DNA of 64,000 nucleotides, taken from positions 83,515-147,514 of the forward strand of contig NZ_MUNP01000034.1 in assembly GCF_002001105.1 (NCBI RefSeq). The letters are read 5' to 3'. The stretch's first letter is position 1; each line of letters begins with the position of its first letter. Position numbers and translations under genes: made by a program. Source of the DNA: Rhodanobacter sp. C06 (GTDB lineage Bacteria; Pseudomonadota; Gammaproteobacteria; Xanthomonadales; Rhodanobacteraceae). Under the pieces are notes generated by a model. The model saw only the letters and a list, made by a program, of their open reading frames with translations, did no database searches and was not told the DNA's origin. This document shows positions 8,406 to 17,163 of this stretch, piece after piece.

Positions 8406-11400
8406 TCAGAAATCGTAGGCGATGGAGAAGCGGACGCTGCGTGGCGAACGGGTGTCCTGCACGCGGCCGTAGTCCGGGTTGGGGCTGCTGGTGGTGCCGA
8501 AGAAGTCGTTGTAGAAGATCGTGGTCTGGTCGTTCAGCACGTTGAACACGGCGAGGTTGAAGTCGAGCTTGTGCTGCGCCCACGCCGGCTTGTAGTCCAG
8601 GCTGAGATCGACGTTGTGCACCCACGGCGTGTTGCCGAGCGAACCGGGCGGCACGGGCACGCCGGCGCACCAGTAATAGGTGTGCGAACCGTGCAGGGCC
8701 AACTGGGTGGGGCCGTAGCCGCCGCGGCACATCACCGGCGTGCCCGAGGTAATGTACAGGTCGGCGCCGACCGTCCATTCCGGGGTGAGCGCGTAGGCGC
8801 CGAAGATCTTGAACTGGTGCTTGCGGCTGTTCGGCAGCACGCCGCCCGACCACTCCATGCGCTCCGGGAAGTCCCATGCGGTGGTGAGCGATTCGTAAGA
8901 GCCGCCCTGCTGCGAATACGTGCTCACCGGACCTTCGGTGTTGCCCCAGGTGCGCGCGAACACGTAGTCGAACTTGGCGAACCACTTGCCGTCCCACGCG
9001 TGCTCCAGCGACAGGTCCAGCGAGAGGTAGCGGCGTTCCGGCCCCTTCGGGAAGCCCTGGTCGGTGCCACTGAGCGTCACTGGCACGAGACCGCCGTTCG
9101 GATCCTTCATCCAGAGGTAGTTGGTCGCGCCCGGATTGATCAGCACCAGGCTCTGCGCGTAGTTGGAGCAGTCCGCCGGCGTCATCCACGCATAGCCCTG
9201 CGCACGGCCCGCCGCGCACTCGATCTGCTCGTCGTCGAAGTCGTCGATGATGCGATTCATCTTCTGGTAGGTGCCAGTGGCGCCGAACACCCAGTTCGTG
9301 CCCAGCATGTGGAACTGCTGCTGCATGCCCAGCACGTAGTTGTCGGAGAACTCGGCCTTGGCGTTGCGCGCGGCGGAGACGCGCGGGTCCTTCGCCTGGC
9401 CGTACTCGTTGTCGATCGACACGCCGGTCGACGGGCTTTGCGGCAGCGGCGTGAAGCCGGTGGGCACGCCGGTCACCGGATCGATGCCGGTGTAGGTGCC
9501 ATAGATGCCGGCGTTCGTCACCGGGGCGGCGATGGACAAGGCCACGTTGGTCGGCAACGAGAGGAAGTAGCGGCCGGCGTTGCCGAACACCTTCAGAGTG
9601 GAATCGCCATGCACGTCCCAGCTGAAGCCCAGGCGCGGCGCCCATTGCGGCTTGGTCTCGCGGATGTAGGGCACGCCGGAGGCGTCGTAGTTCACGAACT
9701 GGTCGTTGCGCAGGCCCAGGTTCAACAGCAGGTTCGGGGTGACCTGCCAGTTGTCCATGATGTACTGGGCGCGCTGCGTCACGCGCACGCTGGCGACGCT
9801 GAGGTCGGTGTGCTGCTGCACGTAGTAGCAGGTGCCCTGGTAGCACTGGGTGGATGGCGCGACGTAGGGCGGAATGTTCGGGTCGGCGCCGAACACCGGC
9901 ACGCCGGGGCCGGTAGCGCCGTACATCCACTGGTAGCCCGGGCCGGTGTCCTGCGAACCATCGTTGATGTCGTACGAGTTGATGTTGTCGATGCCGGCCT
10001 GGAAATCGTGGCTGCCAAGTTTCCAGTCGAGGCTGAGGCGATAGTTGGTGATCGACTCGCGATGGTCGGGATCGGAAAGGGTGGAATTGGACTGCGCATT
10101 GATGATGCCGCCCGGCGGGGCGAACCGCGGATCCTGCAGGGACGCGCTGGCGATGTGCGGCAGCTCCGGGTCGTAGCCCGGGTAAGCGGGCTGCGTCGAG
10201 TAGTACTGGCCGTGCATCTTGCCGTAGGTCGCGTTCAGCGTGATGTCGTCGGTGATGTAGGAGGTGTAGTTCAGCACCCCCATCTTGAACACGGTCTTGT
10301 TGTACTGGCCGAGGTAGGCGAAGGCGCCTTTCTGCAGCGTGTCGTAGTCGAAGTCGTAGTAGCTGCCCTGCGTCTGGTGCGCGTTCTGCAGGTAGCTCAG
10401 CGTCAGCACGTTGCTGTCGTTGATGTTCCAGTTCAGTTTGCCGAACAATTTCGGGTCATGCACGCTGAACAGACTGGTGACGCCGTTGCCGAATTCCGGG
10501 GTGTTGCGGTACCGGCTGTCGTCCTTCTCCGCGCTCAGGAAGAAGAACAGCTTGTCCTTGATCAGCGGTCCGCTGACGTAGGCGTCGTAGATCGTTTCCT
10601 GGGCGCGGTCGGCGTTGCGATACACGGCCAGATCGCCGGGCGAATAGGCCGGGTCGCCTGCCAGCAGCGGATTGGCGTAGCGGAGATTGTCCGGCCTGGC
10701 ACGCAGGCTGGCCGGCTGCCACAGCACGCGCGCGCCGAAGTGCCAGTCGTTGGTGCCGCTCTTGCCGATCTGGTTGATCACGCCGCCGATGGAGCGGCCG
10801 TAGCGCGCGTCGTAGCCGCTGATGTAGGTCTGCTGTTGCTCGATCGCGCCGTAGGGCAGGGTGACGCCGCCCGAGTTGTTGAGTGCCTCGGTGACGTTCA
10901 TGCCGTCGACGTAGTACGCGTTCTCCGCTGTCGAAGCGCCGCCGAACACGTTCATCGGCGTGCCGAGCGGGCCGGTGCCCAGTTCGGGCGAGCCCATGTT
11001 GACGCCCGGCGCCAGCAACGCAATGTCTTCGGCGGTGCGCGCCAGCGGCAGCTGCTGCAACTGCTTGGAGGTGATCGTGGTGACCTGGTTGGTGGTGGTC
11101 ACGTCGATCGGTGGGGTGACGTTGGCGGTGACCTTGATCGCGTTGAGGTTCACCGCGTTCGCGGCGCCGGCCGCGAAATCGACGGCCACTGCGCCCGCCG
11201 CCACCGGCGAGACGTCGGTGCGGCTCTGCACGACCTTGCCGTCCTGCAGCAGCGACACCGTGTAGGTGCCGACCGGCAGCGTGATCGAATACCTTCCCGA
11301 CGCGCTCACCAGGATGCTGCGGTTGAAGCCGCCGGCGCCGGTGATCTGGATGGTCTCGCCCGGCGCCACCGGCGCCGAACCGTAGATGGTGCCGTTGGTC

Positions 11401-11516
11401 GCCTGTGCCCAGGCCGTGCCTGCGGCGCCGCAGGCGAGCAAGCCGATGGCAAGGGGCAGCGCCTTGCGCCTGAAAACGTCGTTGCGATACGGCGAGCGCC
11501 GGGATTTGCCCTTCAT
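8406..11516 (-). CDS. TonB-dependent receptor, Oar-like, with N-terminal carboxypeptidase-regulatory-like domain
   Basis: Outer-membrane active transporter, 1036 residues. The ATG at 11516 is preceded by GGAG at good spacing and gives a signal peptide ending near AWAQA; a longer open frame upstream (to 11906) is unlikely to be coding. After the signal comes a carboxypeptidase-regulatory-like/Oar N-terminal domain (about 30-110), then the plug (QLPLARTAEDIALLAPGV; GKSGTNDWHFGARV), then the beta-barrel ending in ...FSIAYDF with terminal Phe. It is divergent from the M61 peptidase gene. Its predicted promoter at 11854-11921 shares the operator seen at ggt and dgcN, which hints at peptide or gamma-glutamyl substrates; the true substrate is unknown. 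Confidence 0.9.
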   Translation of the reverse strand: MKGKSRRSPYRNDVFRRKALPLAIGLLACGAAGTAWAQATNGTIYGSAPVAPGETIQITGAGGFNRSILVSASGRYSITLPVGTYTVSLLQDGKVVQSRTDVSPVAAGAVAVDFAAGAANAVNLNAIKVTANVTPPIDVTTTNQVTTITSKQLQQLPLARTAEDIALLAPGVNMGSPELGTGPLGTPMNVFGGASTAENAYYVDGMNVTEALNNSGGVTLPYGAIEQQQTYISGYDARYGRSIGGVINQIGKSGTNDWHFGARVLWQPASLRARPDNLRYANPLLAGDPAYSPGDLAVYRNADRAQETIYDAYVSGPLIKDKLFFFLSAEKDDSRYRNTPEFGNGVTSLFSVHDPKLFGKLNWNINDSNVLTLSYLQNAHQTQGSYYDFDYDTLQKGAFAYLGQYNKTVFKMGVLNYTSYITDDITLNATYGKMHGQYYSTQPAYPGYDPELPHIASASLQDPRFAPPGGIINAQSNSTLSDPDHRESITNYRLSLDWKLGSHDFQAGIDNINSYDINDGSQDTGPGYQWMYGATGPGVPVFGADPNIPPYVAPSTQCYQGTCYYVQQHTDLSVASVRVTQRAQYIMDNWQVTPNLLLNLGLRNDQFVNYDASGVPYIRETKPQWAPRLGFSWDVHGDSTLKVFGNAGRYFLSLPTNVALSIAAPVTNAGIYGTYTGIDPVTGVPTGFTPLPQSPSTGVSIDNEYGQAKDPRVSAARNAKAEFSDNYVLGMQQQFHMLGTNWVFGATGTYQKMNRIIDDFDDEQIECAAGRAQGYAWMTPADCSNYAQSLVLINPGATNYLWMKDPNGGLVPVTLSGTDQGFPKGPERRYLSLDLSLEHAWDGKWFAKFDYVFARTWGNTEGPVSTYSQQGGSYESLTTAWDFPERMEWSGGVLPNSRKHQFKIFGAYALTPEWTVGADLYITSGTPVMCRGGYGPTQLALHGSHTYYWCAGVPVPPGSLGNTPWVHNVDLSLDYKPAWAQHKLDFNLAVFNVLNDQTTIFYNDFFGTTSSPNPDYGRVQDTRSPRSVRFSIAYDF

Positions 11517-11847
11517 GTATGCACTCCACTGTGGTGAAACGCCAGGTGCGGCGGCTTGGGGCCCGTCAAGGCCCGTTGTTTCATCGCATCGCGTGCGGAG
11601 CGAGGGCTTGCGTAACCCTGTTGGTCGCAGCCGTCGCCATGCCCTTGTCAGCCAATCGATGACCCCTCGCCATGGATGGTTTGCGTGCCGGCTCCGGCAG
11701 CAGCGGGGCGGGCGGGTCGAACGTGGACCTGGCGTGCCGGAACACGGCGGCGTCGCGGCATGGATGCGGCGCGCCGACGTCTCGTGGACGAAGCCCGTGC
11801 CTTGCTGCGACGCACATCGAGCGGACATCCTCCATGCCCACAGTGCG
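11517..11847 (-). other. long untranslated leader predicted for the TBDR message
   Basis: If transcription starts near 11847 from the promoter at 11854-11921, the TBDR message has about 330 bases before its ATG. The frame happens to stay open through most of this stretch, but the encoded Arg/Pro/Cys-rich sequence looks like GC-rich noise. No riboswitch or clear small ORF was recognised. A second promoter closer to 11516 is possible but not obvious. Confidence 0.4.
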
Positions 11848-11853
11848 TCACCG

Positions 11854-11921
11854 AGCGTAGTCCGCGGCAAGCGAAAGCCGCCAATGAATAATCTTGCTCG
11901 CGCCATAACTGAGGGTTATGC
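11854..11921 (-). promoter_or_regulatory. predicted TBDR promoter with LysR-type operator, in the TBDR/M61 divergent region
   Basis: On the minus strand, operator block 11882-11921 (CAATGAATAA on the plus strand, then CATAACTGAGGGTTATG at the same spacing as in the ggt and dgcN copies), a -35-like TTGGCG (11879-11884), a 19-base spacer and a TACGCT -10 (11854-11859). This copy is more degenerate than the other two but keeps every spacing. It lies about 80 bases upstream of the M61 start on the plus strand, so one bound regulator could serve both genes. Confidence 0.55.
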
Positions 11922-12002
11922 GTGCCATTCGGCGCTTGAAATTTTTCTCGCGAGGCGTTCCATTCGGCATTCACGCACTGCATTCGCGCACCGGGGAAAC
12001 GC

Positions 12003-13892
12003 ATGAAACGATGGCCATTGCTGCTGGGCATGCTTGCCCTCGCCGCGTCCGCATCCTGCATCGCGCATGCGGATGCGGGCGTTCCCGCCAAACCCGTCGA
12101 ACTGACGGTGCGTCTGCCCGACCCGGCGCAGAAAGTGCTCTACGTGCACGAGACGATGCCGGTCGCGCCCGGCAAGCTCACGTTGTATTACCCGAAGTAC
12201 ATTCCGGGCGACCATGCGCCGGACGGCCCGATCGGCACGATGATGGGGCTGGAGATCAGCGCCGGCGGCAAGCGCATCGCGTGGCAGCGCGATGCCGTGG
12301 ACATGTTCACCTTCCACCTCGATGTGCCGGCCGGCGTGGACAGTCTCGACATCCGCTTCCAGTTCCCGGACACGGACCGGATCACGCCGAACCTGCTGGA
12401 TCTCACCTGGGACCACGTGGCGCTGTACCGCGCGGGCGAACCGACCAAGGCGCAGATGTTCGAGCCCACCTTGGTGATGCCCGCGGACTGGAACTACGGC
12501 ACCGCGCTGGAAACCGCCGCGCGCGACGGCGGGCGCGTCCGCTTCAAGCCCGTGCCGTTCAACACGCTGGTCGATTCGCCGGTGATCGCCGGCAAGCACT
12601 TCCGGCAGATCGATGTCACCCCGGCGGGCTCCGGCGTGCATCGCTGGCTCGACATGGTGGGCGACAGCGAGGCTGCGCTGCAGATCAAGCCCGAACAGCT
12701 CGCGGGTTACCGCAACCTGGTCGTGCAGGCGCAGGCGCTGTTCAAGTCACACCACTACACGAACTACCACTTCCTGCTGACGCTGAGCGACCACACCTCG
12801 GTCGGCGGCCTGGAACACCACCAGTCCAGCGACGACCGCGCACGCGGCGGTTCGCGCATGTTCGCCGACCCGGAGCATTTCATGCTCGACGGTTCGCTGC
12901 TGCCGCACGAGTACACGCATTCGTGGAACGGGAAATTCATGCGTCCGGAAGGCCTGTGGCAGCCGGACTTCGAGCAGCCCGAGATCGCCGACGGGCTGTG
13001 GGTGTACGAGGGCCTCACGGTCTACCTGGGCGACGCGCTGACCGCGCGCAGCGGCCTGTGGTCGGCGCAGGAATGGCGCGATGCGCTGGCGTACCGCGCG
13101 GCGACGTTCGCGCATCGCCCTGGCCGTGAATGGCGGCCGCTGTCGGACACCTCCCGCGCCGCGCAGCTGCTGTACGGCGGGGACATGGGCTGGGTGAACT
13201 GGCGCCGCGCCACCGACTTCTACCGCGAAGGCCAGTTGCTGTGGCTGGCGGTGGACACGAAGATCCGCGCGCTCAGCCACGACCAGCGCACGCTGGACGA
13301 TTTCGCGAAAGACTTCTTCGGCAAGAACGACGGCAGCTACGTCACCCGCACCTACAGCTTCGACGACGTCGTCGCCGGCCTGAACGCGGTGCAGCCCTGG
13401 GACTGGGCGAAGTTCCTGCACGGCTGGATGGACGGCGTGGGCGACGAAGTGCCGCTGCTTTCCGGCATCGAGCAGAGCGGCTGGAAGCTGGTCTACACCG
13501 ACACGCCCTCGCGCTACCAGAATGCCGTCGAGAACGTGGGCAAGAGCGAGTTCAGCGCGTCCGGCGTCGACGAGACGTTCTCGGTGGGCCTGTTCATCAA
13601 TCACGAAGGCAGCATCATGGACGTGTTGTGGCAAGGCCCGGCCTTCAAGGCGGGGCTCGCACCGGGCATGAAGCTGCAGGCGATCGACGGGCACGCCTAC
13701 ACCCCGCGCATCCTGCGCGACGCGATCGTGCGTGCGCAGAAGGATCGGCAGCCGATCCAGGTCCAGGCGCAGATCGACGGCGTCAGCCGCACGTATGCGG
13801 TGCACTACGACGGCGGGTTGAAGTATCCGCATCTGGTGCGCATACCCGGCACGACGGATTACCTGGGCGAGATCCTTGCGCCGAAGCGGTGA
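12003..13892 (+). CDS. M61 family metallopeptidase (glycyl aminopeptidase type) with PDZ domain
   Basis: Exported zinc peptidase, 629 residues. A signal peptide covers about residues 1-23 (to AHA). The N-terminal beta-sandwich is followed by the zinc motif H302-E303-Y-T-H306 in LLPHEYTHSWNGK, with a downstream Glu in GLWVYEGLTVYLGD as the third ligand; a C-terminal PDZ-like domain starts near residue 515. Length and layout match the M61 family. The ATG is preceded by GGGGAAA. It is divergent from the TBDR gene and may degrade peptides in the periplasm or at the cell surface for uptake. Exact specificity is not visible. Confidence 0.92.
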   Translation: MKRWPLLLGMLALAASASCIAHADAGVPAKPVELTVRLPDPAQKVLYVHETMPVAPGKLTLYYPKYIPGDHAPDGPIGTMMGLEISAGGKRIAWQRDAVDMFTFHLDVPAGVDSLDIRFQFPDTDRITPNLLDLTWDHVALYRAGEPTKAQMFEPTLVMPADWNYGTALETAARDGGRVRFKPVPFNTLVDSPVIAGKHFRQIDVTPAGSGVHRWLDMVGDSEAALQIKPEQLAGYRNLVVQAQALFKSHHYTNYHFLLTLSDHTSVGGLEHHQSSDDRARGGSRMFADPEHFMLDGSLLPHEYTHSWNGKFMRPEGLWQPDFEQPEIADGLWVYEGLTVYLGDALTARSGLWSAQEWRDALAYRAATFAHRPGREWRPLSDTSRAAQLLYGGDMGWVNWRRATDFYREGQLLWLAVDTKIRALSHDQRTLDDFAKDFFGKNDGSYVTRTYSFDDVVAGLNAVQPWDWAKFLHGWMDGVGDEVPLLSGIEQSGWKLVYTDTPSRYQNAVENVGKSEFSASGVDETFSVGLFINHEGSIMDVLWQGPAFKAGLAPGMKLQAIDGHAYTPRILRDAIVRAQKDRQPIQVQAQIDGVSRTYAVHYDGGLKYPHLVRIPGTTDYLGEILAPKR

Positions 13893-13906
13893 GCCATTGC
13901 CTTGCG

Positions 13907-13932
13907 CCCCTCTCCCACTTGCGGGAGAGGGG
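13907..13932. repeat. hairpin after the M61 gene (CCCCTCTCCC palindrome)
   Basis: Arms 13907-13916 and 13923-13932 are perfect inverted copies around a six-base loop, 15 bases after the M61 stop. The same CTCTCCCC...GGGGAGAG core appears at 54422-54554, so this is a dispersed intergenic palindrome. It may act as a terminator-like 3' hairpin. Confidence 0.7.
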
Positions 13933-13963
13933 TATGGGGAGAGGGGGCTCTTGCAAGCTTCAA

Positions 13964-14465
13964 AGCGGTTTCGGACGCCTGTCGGCGCCCGAGCTACTTC
14001 TCTTTTGCTTGTCCAAGAGAGAAGTAGCCAAGAGAAAACGACACCCCGATGCGGCGCTCTCCGGGCATCCTGCCCTCCGAGTACGAGAGGCGTGGCCGGG
14101 CTTTTCGGCCGGACTCCTGTCCGGTCGAAAAGGCGAGTCCATCCATGGCCTCGCCCGCTGCGCGGCCTGATCGTCCCCGCCTCACCGCCGCACAGGGGCC
14201 CCGGAAAAGCAGCGCGCTCCTGCGCGCAGAAGCAACGGCCAGAGCAAGGCAAAACAAAGCGAAGCGCGGCAGGACTTCTTTCCTCAGCCATCGAGCACGG
14301 CGCGGTATGGCCGCACTGTGTATCGCGTAGGCGGGAGCGGCTTCAAAAACCTCGAAACGTCCTGCTTGTAATTCCGGCGGGTTGAATCAGGCCATTTCTC
14401 TTGGTTACTTCTCTTTGGGCCAGCAAAGAGAAGTGACTCGGGCGCCGAAGGCGTCCGAAACCGCT
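13964..14465. mobile_element. MITE-like non-coding element with about 70-bp terminal inverted repeats
   Basis: The left end (about 13964-14038) and right end (about 14394-14465) are imperfect inverted copies about 70 bases long: both start AGCGGTTTCGGACGCCT and run into AGAAGTAGCCAAGAGAAA-like sequence. Each arm contains its own small hairpin (TACTTCTCTTTT...AAGAGAGAAGTA). The roughly 355-base interior has only short, unconvincing ORFs and no transposase. It fills most of the 616-base gap between the M61 gene and gltS. Similar AAGAGAAGTAACC-type intergenic sequences are familiar from xanthomonads; mobility is inferred from the terminal repeats alone. Confidence 0.7.
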
Positions 14466-14508
14466 CTGTTGTTTGACGATCGATCACACTTCCTCAAGCC
14501 ACAAGCCG

Positions 14509-15711
14509 TCAATGCCAGACATTGACGAAGCCCGTGATGATGATCGCGTTCGTGAAATCGATCAGGAACGCGCCCACCACCGGCGCCACCAGGAACGCGC
14601 GCGGCGCGGGGCCGTAGCGTTCGGTCAGCGAACTCATGCAGGCCACGGCGTTCGCGGTGGTGCCCAGCATGAAGCCGGTGAAGCCGCTGGCCATCACGGC
14701 GGCGTCGTAGTCGCGCCCCATCAACTGCAGCAGCGGCCAGCAGCAGAACGCCAGCACCAGGATCGACTGCACCGCCAGGTTCGCCAGCAGCGGGAGCGCC
14801 AGGCCGGCCAGGTCCCACAGATGCAGGTTCATCAGCGCCACGACGAGGAACAGCGAGAGCGCGGTGTTGCCGATCAGTTCCATCGCGCGCGTCGACAGCC
14901 CGAACCAGCCCAGGCGGTCGTCGATGTTGCGGATGATCGCGCCGATCAGCATCGCGCCGATGTAGCTCGGCAGGGTCACGCCAAGCCGGCCCAGACCGTC
15001 GCCGATCCACGCGCCGATGCCCATCGCCAGCAACATGTACACCAGGCTCTTGAGCCCGCCGTAAGTCGGATCGACGGCGCGCTGCTCGGGCGCCGTCGCC
15101 GCCATCGGTGCAGCGGTGTCCGCGCTTGCGGTTGCGGCAGCCGGGCGCAGGCCATGGCGTTCGATCAGCATCGCCGCGATCGGCGAGCCGAAAATGGAGC
15201 CAAGGACGATGCCGGCCATCGCGTTGGCCAGCGCCACGCTCTGCGCGCCATGCACACCGACCTTCTCGAACAGCGGCGCGAAGGCCATCCCGGTGGCGGG
15301 GCCGCCGGTGAGCGTGACCGAGCCGGTGACCACACCGAACAGTGGCGGCAGGCCGAAGGCCTTGGCCATGGCTATGCCCAGCAGGTTCTGCACGATCGCC
15401 AGCACGCTGGCCAGGGCGAGAAACAGCAGTATCTGGCGGCCGCCGACCTTGAGCAGGCTGGCGCTGGCATTGAAGCCGATGCTGGTGAAGAACGCGATCA
15501 TCAGCGGCTGCTGCCACGCGGTGTCGAAGCGTATCGGCGTGACGTCCCAGTGCCGGCAAGCGAGCATGAACAGCGCCACCAGCAGGCCGCCGATCACCGG
15601 CGCGGGAATGCTGAAGCGCATCAGCAGCGGAACGTGCCGACGGATCGCGTAGCCGACCAACAGGAACAGCCCGCCGCAGGCCAGCGTCTGGATCGAGTCG
15701 AGTATCAGCAC
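14509..15711 (-). CDS. gltS: sodium/glutamate symporter GltS
   Basis: Inner-membrane Na+-coupled glutamate importer, 400 residues, the usual GltS length. About ten to twelve hydrophobic segments are visible, and the protein opens MLILDSIQTLACGGLFLLVG. It has family blocks such as GGLLVALFML, SIGFNAS, and TLTGGPATGMAFAPLFEK (reentrant loop region). GltS proteins carry both L- and D-glutamate in characterised cases. The gene follows dgcN on the same strand, separated by a 315-base inverted-repeat element, so dgcN-gltS probably formed one unit before that element arrived. Confidence 0.93.
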   Translation of the reverse strand: MLILDSIQTLACGGLFLLVGYAIRRHVPLLMRFSIPAPVIGGLLVALFMLACRHWDVTPIRFDTAWQQPLMIAFFTSIGFNASASLLKVGGRQILLFLALASVLAIVQNLLGIAMAKAFGLPPLFGVVTGSVTLTGGPATGMAFAPLFEKVGVHGAQSVALANAMAGIVLGSIFGSPIAAMLIERHGLRPAAATASADTAAPMAATAPEQRAVDPTYGGLKSLVYMLLAMGIGAWIGDGLGRLGVTLPSYIGAMLIGAIIRNIDDRLGWFGLSTRAMELIGNTALSLFLVVALMNLHLWDLAGLALPLLANLAVQSILVLAFCCWPLLQLMGRDYDAAVMASGFTGFMLGTTANAVACMSSLTERYGPAPRAFLVAPVVGAFLIDFTNAIIITGFVNVWH

Positions 15712-15756
15712 GCGCAGTGGTCCGCGGCGACGGTGAGCATCTCGGCACTATGCCGT

Positions 15757-16071
15757 AAGAGCCTGTTCAATGTCTCCGCGTGGCCCGCGACGGGAGCTGT
15801 TTGCACGCAGACCAAGGAAGAAGGAGGGCGCGCGGGGAAAGTCCGAGGATGGACTCGGCTCTGAGGAGCGAGGAGTGGACGTCCTTCCAAGACCGAGTGA
15901 TGACGCAGGGATGTGGGCAAACAGATCCGGCCTGAGGGGGTGCCCTCGAATGGCCGCCATGCGGCGGCGCGCGGCTTGGCCTGCCAGCCAGGCAGGCGCT
16001 GCACCAAGCGCGACCACCTGATGGTCATTCGAGGGCAACGCGAGCTACGCGGAGACATTGAACAGGCTCTT
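15757..16071. mobile_element. 315-bp inverted-repeat element between dgcN and gltS
   Basis: The ends 15757-15781 and 16047-16071 are perfect 25-base inverted copies (AAGAGCCTGTTCAATGTC at the left end), and weaker complementarity extends inward to about 33 bases. A second nested inverted pair lies inside (15942-15955 with 16023-16036, one mismatch). No transposase; the open frames crossing it are short and unconvincing. It begins three bases after the dgcN stop and ends 45 bases before the gltS start, so it occupies nearly the whole intergenic gap. It looks like a non-autonomous MITE or large REP-type element. Confidence 0.7.
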
Positions 16072-16074
16072 GGT

Positions 16075-17115
16075 TCACCCCGGGAAGCATGCAAGGAGGT
16101 TGTCCGCGATCGACTCGACGCCCATGGTGACCGGATCCTGGCAAGGCAATCCGAACAGCGCGCCGACCCGTGCGCAGGCCGCCTGCGCTTCGCCTGCCGG
16201 CATCTTCGAGGTGTTCAGCGCGATGCCGACGGGCCGCACCGCGGGGTTGGTCAGGCGGGCGGCGGCAAGGTTCGCCTCCATGCAGGCCACCAACTCCGGG
16301 ATCGGGTAATGCGGCAAGCCGCGCATGTGCTGCCGCGTCGGCTCGTGGCAGAGCACCAGCGCATCGGGTTGCGAGCCGTGCAGCAGACCCAGCGACACGC
16401 CGGCGTAGGATGGATGGAACAGCGAGCCCTGGCCTTCGATCAGGTCCCAGCCGTCGTCGTCGCGCGTGGGCGAGATCGCCTCGGCGGCGCCGGAGATGAA
16501 ATCCGCGACCACCGAATCCACCGGGATGCCCGCGCCGGCGATCAGGATGCCGGTCTGCCCGGTGGCGCGAAAATCCGCCGCGCAGCCGCGCGCGCGCAGC
16601 GAACGCTCCAGCGCCAGCGTGGTGTACATCTTGCCGACCGAGCAGTCGGTGCCCACCGTGAGCAGGCGCCGACCGGCGCGCGGCTTGCCGTTGCCGACCG
16701 GGATGCCCGGCCCCGCCGCGCGCGCGTCGAACAGTGCGCGGCCGTTGCGACGCGCGGCGGCCACGATGTCGGCGTTGTCGCGCAGCTTGTGGTGCAGGCC
16801 GGAAACCACGTTGAGCCCGGCGTCCAGCGCGGCGACGGCATCGGCGACGATCACCGGGCCCATCACGCCGCCGGCGTTCGCCGCGCCGATCACCATGGTG
16901 TCGGCGCCCATGCCCTTGGCCTGGGCAAAGCCGAGATCGGGCAGATCCAGCGTCACCCTGCAATCGAGGCGGCGGTGTTGGCCGAGGCAATGCTCCGGCC
17001 GCCAGAACGCCAGCCCGCGCGCGGTCTTGATCGACAGGTCGTCGGTCGCGCTGCCCAGGTACAGCAGGTAGGGCGGTCCCCAGCGGACTGCGGTTTCTGC
17101 GCCTTGGTTCGACAT
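16075..17115 (-). CDS. dgcN: DUF1611 P-loop protein, probable D-glutamate N-acetyltransferase (DgcN-type)
   Basis: 346 residues. A nucleotide-binding-like loop GTDCSVGKMYT (about residues 155-165) and conserved DLIEGQGSLFHPSYAG and LCHEPTRQHMRG blocks mark the DUF1611 family. From memory, members of this family have been shown to acetylate D-glutamate (DgcN), working with an enolase-superfamily N-acetyl-D-glutamate racemase; no such racemase gene is in this window. Context supports glutamate: gltS is downstream, a LysR gene is divergent upstream, and the promoter motif is shared with ggt. Start ATG 17115. The family assignment is strong; the reaction is inferred. Confidence 0.75.
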   Translation of the reverse strand: MSNQGAETAVRWGPPYLLYLGSATDDLSIKTARGLAFWRPEHCLGQHRRLDCRVTLDLPDLGFAQAKGMGADTMVIGAANAGGVMGPVIVADAVAALDAGLNVVSGLHHKLRDNADIVAAARRNGRALFDARAAGPGIPVGNGKPRAGRRLLTVGTDCSVGKMYTTLALERSLRARGCAADFRATGQTGILIAGAGIPVDSVVADFISGAAEAISPTRDDDGWDLIEGQGSLFHPSYAGVSLGLLHGSQPDALVLCHEPTRQHMRGLPHYPIPELVACMEANLAAARLTNPAVRPVGIALNTSKMPAGEAQAACARVGALFGLPCQDPVTMGVESIADNLLACFPG

Positions 17116-17163
17116 GCGGGCCGTGACTCCGTGAGGTTGCGTACCGCATCGCGCGGCGCGACG

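Noticed and set aside
8322..11537. 1071-residue plus-strand open frame opposite the first TBDR
   Set aside because: Antisense to the TBDR, low-complexity, no recognisable domain, no ribosome site; a GC artefact.
11517..11906. Extension of the TBDR gene to an upstream start at 11906
   Set aside because: The added 130 residues are Arg/Pro/Cys-rich noise ahead of a good signal peptide whose ATG has a proper GGAG site.
14284..14487. 67-residue minus-strand open frame in the MITE-like element
   Set aside because: Lies within the terminal inverted repeat; no homology or ribosome site.
15705..16094. 129-residue open frame across the dgcN-gltS inverted-repeat element
   Set aside because: It spans the terminal repeats, has no domain, and follows the element rather than gene logic; treated as non-coding.
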